Shown here piece after piece: positions 45,873-49,924 of a stretch of DNA of 49,924 nt. Below the pieces are notes generated by a model. It had not been told where the DNA came from and made no database searches. It worked only from the letters and a program-made list of their open reading frames with translations. The position numbers were made by a program, and so were the translations under genes. Positions within the stretch are counted from its first letter, which is position 1. Each line of letters starts with the position of its first letter. Source of the DNA: Chitinophaga pinensis (GTDB lineage Bacteria; Bacteroidota; Bacteroidia; Chitinophagales; CAMDFR01); NCBI GenBank assembly GCA_945872405.1, contig CAMBZT010000012.1:1-49924 (forward strand), in the 5' to 3' direction.

Positions 45873-45897
45873 AAAAAAGCCACCTTTCGGTGGCTTT
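45873..45897 (-). terminator. Intrinsic terminator with GAAA tetraloop
   Basis: On the minus strand GCCACC, loop GAAA, GGTGGC, then six T. The stem is at 45879-45884 and 45889-45894. It lies 6 bases downstream of the PorE-like gene stop and should end the T9SS operon transcript. Confidence 0.85.
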
Positions 45898-45902
45898 CCA
45901 TT

Positions 45903-48095
45903 TTATCTTAATCGAATAATTTTAAACTCTGTTCGTCGATTTTGCTGGTGTTCTAGCTCGGTACATTTAGACTTTACAGTTCCCTCACAAGCACATCCAT
46001 TTTTCAACTCAGACTCTCCATAACCTTTAGCAGTCATTCGTGAAGCAGAAAGACCTCGTGATATAAGATACGCAACCGCAGAAGTCGCTCGGTTTTGTGA
46101 CAATTTCGCATTATAAGCTATGGTCGCTCTACAATCTGTATGCGATCGTAACTCAATAATCATATTTGGATATTTATTCATGATAGGTACCACAAAATTA
46201 TCTAATTGCTGTGCAGCGTCAGGACGAATATTGAACTTATTCAAATCATAATAAATATTTGGAATCTCAACAATTTCTCCTTCACACAAAGCAACAAGTG
46301 TTACCTGCTCATAAATATTGGATGGAGCAGCTTTTCCAATAGTAGTAACCTGACGAACTTCTGAGCCATAAGAACATCCTTCTTTCGGATTGGGTGCTGT
46401 AACAGTTACTTCATAATTTGAGTTTGGCTGCAAACCAAAAATACAAGAGCCGTCTTCTAATGTTTTACACGGGAAAGTCCTACCAGTTTTCTTATCTGTT
46501 AAGGTAATTAGTGCGCCCTTCATTAGTCCCTTATCTTTTTCAGTAACAGTTACTGTTAGATCAATATTTTCCTTCTTCTTTAAAGGAATCTCAACCTTTG
46601 CATTGCCACTTGAAGGAATTGAAACTTCTATGATGTTATTTCTATATCCCTTCTTAGAAACGGTAACCTGATACTTCATGCCAGCTTTGAGAGGGCAAGC
46701 CTTAAATTCACCTTTTGCGTTAGATGTCAAGTCAGTCATATTTATAATTTCAATCTTTGCATCTGCTATTCTTTCTTTAGATTTCTCATCATATACAAAT
46801 CCTTCTATACATTGCTTCACTTGTCTTGTGAATGAATAAATATCATCTTCTCCACTTCCACCTTCTCTATTCGAACTTACATATCCTAACTTTCCTTCTG
46901 AGTTCATCACGTATCCAAAGTCGTCTTTACTGCTATTAATTGGTGCTCCCAAATTTTCAGTATTCCCCCATTTACCATTCTCGTATCTTGCTTCAAAAAC
47001 ATCCAGACCACCTAAACCCATCCATCCATCAGAAGAAAAGAACAAGCTACCATCCTCTGCAATATATGGGAACATCTCTCTTCCAGCTGTGTTGATTTGT
47101 TTTCCTAAATTAATTGGTGCCCCCCAATTGCTTCCCTCCTTGTATGAAACATAAACATCGGTCTCTCCTTCACCACCTGGCATATCTAAAATAAAGTACA
47201 TCGTTTTTCCATCTTTGGATAGGGTAGGATGGGCAATGTTATACTCCTTATTATTGAAAGCGAATGGAGTAATGTCTACCCACTTATTTTCAACAGAATT
47301 GTAAGTAGCCTTAAATACTTCAAGTTTAACAACTCCATCAGCACTTTTTTGAGTCTTCGACTTTATATAATTGTTTCTAGTAAAATAAATTTCATTAAAA
47401 TCTGCAGAGAACGTTGCCGAGCCATCGTGATACTTTCTGTTGGGTTGTATTCCTTTGATCTTTTTTGCATCATCAAAGACATTGTCACTAATTTTCTTTG
47501 CATAAAACAAATCAAAGAATCTACTGTTCGTCCAATTGTCTATTCTCTTGATAGCGCCATCCTTGCCCCTATTGGAAACAAATACAATCCCATCCTTAAA
47601 ATACACCGGACTAAATTCCCAAGCAGATGTATTAATATTTATTGGACTCAAACTATATGCTGTATTTACTGAAAGTAGACTTTCCATCTTTGACGCATTA
47701 GTAACATTTTCATTTGCTCTTACATCATTTGGCATCAATTTATTATAAATATCAAAATATTTTGTTGCTTCTTCGTATTTCCCATTAGACTTAAGAAACT
47801 GTGCGTAATAGAATACGTTACTAGGCTTTGGGCTACTTGCTATTGCTAATGCACCATACATTACTTCTGCTCCTTCTGTATTATTTACTATTCTATATGC
47901 ATCCGCTAGCTTTTCTTTTGCGATTAAATTATTTGGGTTTTTGTCTACAACATTTTGTAGAATCTCAATTGTGCGATTAAACTTAAAGTCAGCAAAAGCT
48001 CTATTAGCCGCTTTCTCTGCCCCTGATTGAGCAGATAAGTCTGTTGCAAAAAAAACAAATAGTAATAAAATTATTGATTTATATATAGGTTTCAT
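45903..48095 (-). CDS. PorE-like OmpA-family protein (TPR, beta-propeller, CRD, OmpA domains)
   Basis: From ATG 48095 the protein has 730 residues. A signal peptide (about 1-23, ending LSAQ) precedes TPR units (30-135), a PD40-type propeller (155-415; FSSDGWMGLGGLDVFEAR, GYVSSNREGGSGEDDIYSF), one or two carboxypeptidase regulatory-like beta domains (420-590) and an OmpA-like domain (610-730; ELRSHTDCRATIAYNAKLSQ and QQNRRTEFKIIR). This is the domain order of PorE of Porphyromonas gingivalis, which binds peptidoglycan and helps anchor the type IX secretion machine. A TTG or ATG further upstream (to 48131) would lengthen the signal peptide and is less likely. Confidence 0.9.
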   Translation of the reverse strand: MKPIYKSIILLLFVFFATDLSAQSGAEKAANRAFADFKFNRTIEILQNVVDKNPNNLIAKEKLADAYRIVNNTEGAEVMYGALAIASSPKPSNVFYYAQFLKSNGKYEEATKYFDIYNKLMPNDVRANENVTNASKMESLLSVNTAYSLSPININTSAWEFSPVYFKDGIVFVSNRGKDGAIKRIDNWTNSRFFDLFYAKKISDNVFDDAKKIKGIQPNRKYHDGSATFSADFNEIYFTRNNYIKSKTQKSADGVVKLEVFKATYNSVENKWVDITPFAFNNKEYNIAHPTLSKDGKTMYFILDMPGGEGETDVYVSYKEGSNWGAPINLGKQINTAGREMFPYIAEDGSLFFSSDGWMGLGGLDVFEARYENGKWGNTENLGAPINSSKDDFGYVMNSEGKLGYVSSNREGGSGEDDIYSFTRQVKQCIEGFVYDEKSKERIADAKIEIINMTDLTSNAKGEFKACPLKAGMKYQVTVSKKGYRNNIIEVSIPSSGNAKVEIPLKKKENIDLTVTVTEKDKGLMKGALITLTDKKTGRTFPCKTLEDGSCIFGLQPNSNYEVTVTAPNPKEGCSYGSEVRQVTTIGKAAPSNIYEQVTLVALCEGEIVEIPNIYYDLNKFNIRPDAAQQLDNFVVPIMNKYPNMIIELRSHTDCRATIAYNAKLSQNRATSAVAYLISRGLSASRMTAKGYGESELKNGCACEGTVKSKCTELEHQQNRRTEFKIIRLR

Positions 48096-48147
48096 ATGGA
48101 TTTTGGTTCTTATTTTTCTCTTAATGTTCAAATTAAATTGTTGCTTT

Positions 48148-49101
48148 TTAGAAGTACTTTACATATCGTGGATTTACTAACTTCGACTTTTTATAAGCGA
48201 AGTTATAACCCAACATAATTTCGTGTGTTCCACCCGCATATCTAGACAATCCAGATACCGTTAGATCATAAGCATAACCAATGTGAAATTGTGGAGTTAC
48301 ATAAAAGTCTCCAAAGAAATCATAAGAATCTCCTACTCGATGTGATACACCTATCCAAATTCTATCAACAAACATAAATGCAGCCGTGATATCAAAATCT
48401 AATGGTGCGTTTTTTACGTACTTCATCAAGAATGTAGGTCTAAATTTTACCTTTTTTCCTAAATCGAATACATATCCAGCGGTCAATAGATAGTGACGAT
48501 ATAATCTTGCATATTCTGCTTTATCGCCAGCATACTTGACTTTATCATTTAAGCTAAAGTTGAGCAAATGTGGTATCGAGGCCCCTACAAAAAACTTAGT
48601 GTTATATATATAAACACCAACGCCCACATTTGGCAACCACAAATTATGATTGTTTGCAAATGCTGGGTCAATTCCACTCATTCCAGGATTAGTTAATGCA
48701 TCTCCTAATCTGTTCTGATAATTTGATACCCCTGCTTGAATGCCAATGGCAATTTTGGTGCTCTTCTTTTTCCCAACTGGAATTCTATAGGCATAGGATA
48801 CCTGAAAAGCATTTGATTGCACAGTCCCAAGACGATCATTGGTGTAAATCAAACCGAGTGCATTATTAGAATTACCAATAGGTGAATGAATGCTAACTGA
48901 AGCTGATCTAGGAGCTCCGTCAATGTTAGTCCATTGTGTTCTATAAATTGCCATTGTATTGATCACATCATGACTACCTGCATAGGCTGGATTCAAGTAC
49001 AATCCGTTAAACATGTAGAAACTGTAATGAGCATCTTGTTGTGCCTTGGTGTTTAACCAAGCAAAAGTAATGACACATACTATAATTAATAACTTTTTCA
49101 T
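48148..49101 (-). CDS. PorP/SprF family type IX secretion membrane protein
   Basis: The 317-residue protein has a signal peptide (1-20, ending TKAQ) and the PorP/SprF opening QDAHYSFYMFNGLYLNPAYA, followed by IYRTQWTNIDGAP and a beta-barrel. PorP/SprF proteins are usually coded just downstream of a T9SS type B substrate and are needed for that substrate to reach the surface. Here it lies 34 bases downstream of such a substrate and 52 bases upstream of the PorE-like gene. Confidence 0.95.
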   Translation of the reverse strand: MKKLLIIVCVITFAWLNTKAQQDAHYSFYMFNGLYLNPAYAGSHDVINTMAIYRTQWTNIDGAPRSASVSIHSPIGNSNNALGLIYTNDRLGTVQSNAFQVSYAYRIPVGKKKSTKIAIGIQAGVSNYQNRLGDALTNPGMSGIDPAFANNHNLWLPNVGVGVYIYNTKFFVGASIPHLLNFSLNDKVKYAGDKAEYARLYRHYLLTAGYVFDLGKKVKFRPTFLMKYVKNAPLDFDITAAFMFVDRIWIGVSHRVGDSYDFFGDFYVTPQFHIGYAYDLTVSGLSRYAGGTHEIMLGYNFAYKKSKLVNPRYVKYF

Positions 49102-49135
49102 CTTCTGTTATGTTAATTTTAATTTGGGGGATTGG

Positions 49136-49924
49136 TTATCTATTAATTTGAACAAAACCTGATCGATTCTTCATTCCTTCTTCGTTGAATTTAAGCACAT
49201 AGTAATATGTAGCATCAGGAAGGGCATTATTCTTTTTGTTTAATCCGGTAAAACCTGAATCCATGGTATTTTTATAACCACCATCAGCACTTATCCATAC
49301 CTCATCTCCCCATCTATTAAATATTGTGAGTTCAGAATTAGGATATCTTTCTATACCAGTTATGTTAAAGTAATCATTTATTCCATCACCATTTGGTGAA
49401 AATCCTTCGGGAATAAAGAAAATAGAATTCGGAATATTAATATAAACATATGCCGTATCACAAAATCCAGTGAGCGTATCGCAAAGAATATAACAGAATA
49501 CATCTTTCCCTGAATAACTTGTCATTGGAGTATAGGTCACATCAAAACCATCTAAAACAATAAATCCATGACTTGGATTTCCACAGATGGTGATTACAGA
49601 ATTTGCCGAAACAGCATCATTAGATGTGAGTGTAATGGTGATCGACTGATCCAATTCTGTTGACTTGTAATCATCTCTGGCGTTTACAGGCACTATTACC
49701 AAAATTGCTGTAGTATCACACAAACCAAATTGGTCACATAGAATATAAGCAATGGTGTCAATACCAGCAAATCCACTATCTGGGATAAAAGTCACTGAAC
49801 CATCTGGATTCAAAATGGCACTTCCAGCACTTGGATTTAAATTATAAATAAATCCAAGTCTAATTCTATCTCCCAAATCAGGATCTGAATCGTTGGCCAA
49901 GGGTGTAATTAGGATAGAACCGCC
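49136..49924 (-). CDS. Secreted adhesin-like protein with T9SS type B C-terminal domain (N-terminus beyond window)
   Basis: The frame is open to the right edge (GGSILITPLANDSDPDLGD is read through), so only the last 262 residues are seen. They comprise repeated Ig/cadherin-like units with NDSDPD, VTFIPDSGFAGIDTIAYIL and a Cys pair CDQFGLCD, then the type B sorting domain from FIPEGFSPNGDGINDYFNI to GFVQINR (about the last 95 residues). The type B signal is not removed like type A. The full protein is likely a large repetitive adhesin, like SprB of gliding bacteria. Confidence 0.93.
   Translation of the reverse strand, partial: GGSILITPLANDSDPDLGDRIRLGFIYNLNPSAGSAILNPDGSVTFIPDSGFAGIDTIAYILCDQFGLCDTTAILVIVPVNARDDYKSTELDQSITITLTSNDAVSANSVITICGNPSHGFIVLDGFDVTYTPMTSYSGKDVFCYILCDTLTGFCDTAYVYINIPNSIFFIPEGFSPNGDGINDYFNITGIERYPNSELTIFNRWGDEVWISADGGYKNTMDSGFTGLNKKNNALPDATYYYVLKFNEEGMKNRSGFVQINR

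Noticed and set aside
45642-45919. Overlapping plus-strand frames of 75-89 codons beside the T9SS operon
   Set aside because: They run through the strong terminator at 45873-45897 and into the end of the PorE-like gene; composition is Cys- and Leu-rich without a motif.
1-49924. tRNA, rRNA, CRISPR array, insertion sequence, toxin-antitoxin or phage genes
   Set aside because: Nothing with the needed structure or protein motifs was seen by eye; a covariance-model scan would be needed to exclude small RNAs.

Overview
The window is AT-rich chromosomal DNA from a member of the Bacteroidota. The evidence is a PorP/SprF protein with a type IX secretion (T9SS) type B sorting domain, BshA for bacillithiol synthesis, a DUF4292 lipoprotein beside an EnvC-like protein, a two-subunit 2-oxoacid oxidoreductase, and repeated promoter -7 boxes of the form TAnnTTTG. 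No rRNA, tRNA, CRISPR array, insertion sequence or phage gene was recognised. Genes are packed tightly, often with 4-14 base overlaps and TTG or GTG starts. A Chitinophagales- or Sphingobacteriales-like lineage is a guess from gene order.

Layout. Positions 1-8005 (all minus) hold two envelope operons: flippase, CDF metal transporter and dUTPase, then a sugar nucleotidyltransferase, TPR protein, DUF4292 lipoprotein and EnvC-like protein that leaves the left edge. Positions 8158-13519 (plus) hold bshA, a lipoprotein, a doubtful small ORF and carB without its regulatory domain. Positions 13528-18481 (minus) hold dusB with a TonB-dependent receptor, then an OmpA-family protein with calcium-type repeats; a strong terminator separates the last two. 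Positions 18637-23396 (minus) form a compact operon of a PurF-like amidotransferase and two 2-oxoacid:ferredoxin oxidoreductase subunits. Positions 23529-27075 (minus) hold a ceramidase-like enzyme, a previously uncalled 44-residue lipoprotein, a small unknown protein and rlmD. Positions 27197-32624 (plus) hold a glycosyltransferase and a three-gene SurA/PpiC chaperone operon. Positions 32698-35747 (minus) hold a CDGSH protein, two RNA methyltransferases and a metallo-beta-lactamase-fold hydrolase. Then come a 1176-residue surface protein (plus), a DEAD-box helicase (minus), an EamA transporter (plus), and on minus rsmI, purS, pssA, an aminopeptidase P and a cyclase-family hydrolase. Positions 45903-49924 (minus) are a T9SS type B module: the C-terminus of a secreted adhesin, PorP/SprF and a PorE-like OmpA protein.

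Theme. Much of the window serves the cell envelope: building it (flippase, nucleotidyltransferase, PssA, glycosyltransferase), folding outer-membrane proteins (SurA trio), remodelling the wall (EnvC-like), and display of proteins outside (T9SS). The rest is housekeeping nucleotide and RNA metabolism. I found no clear defence system or other unmistakably new system. The most useful new items are the 44-residue lipoprotein, the decayed middle member of the SurA trio, the PurF-like/KorAB operon, and promoters so close to their start codons that the mRNAs should be leaderless or nearly so.
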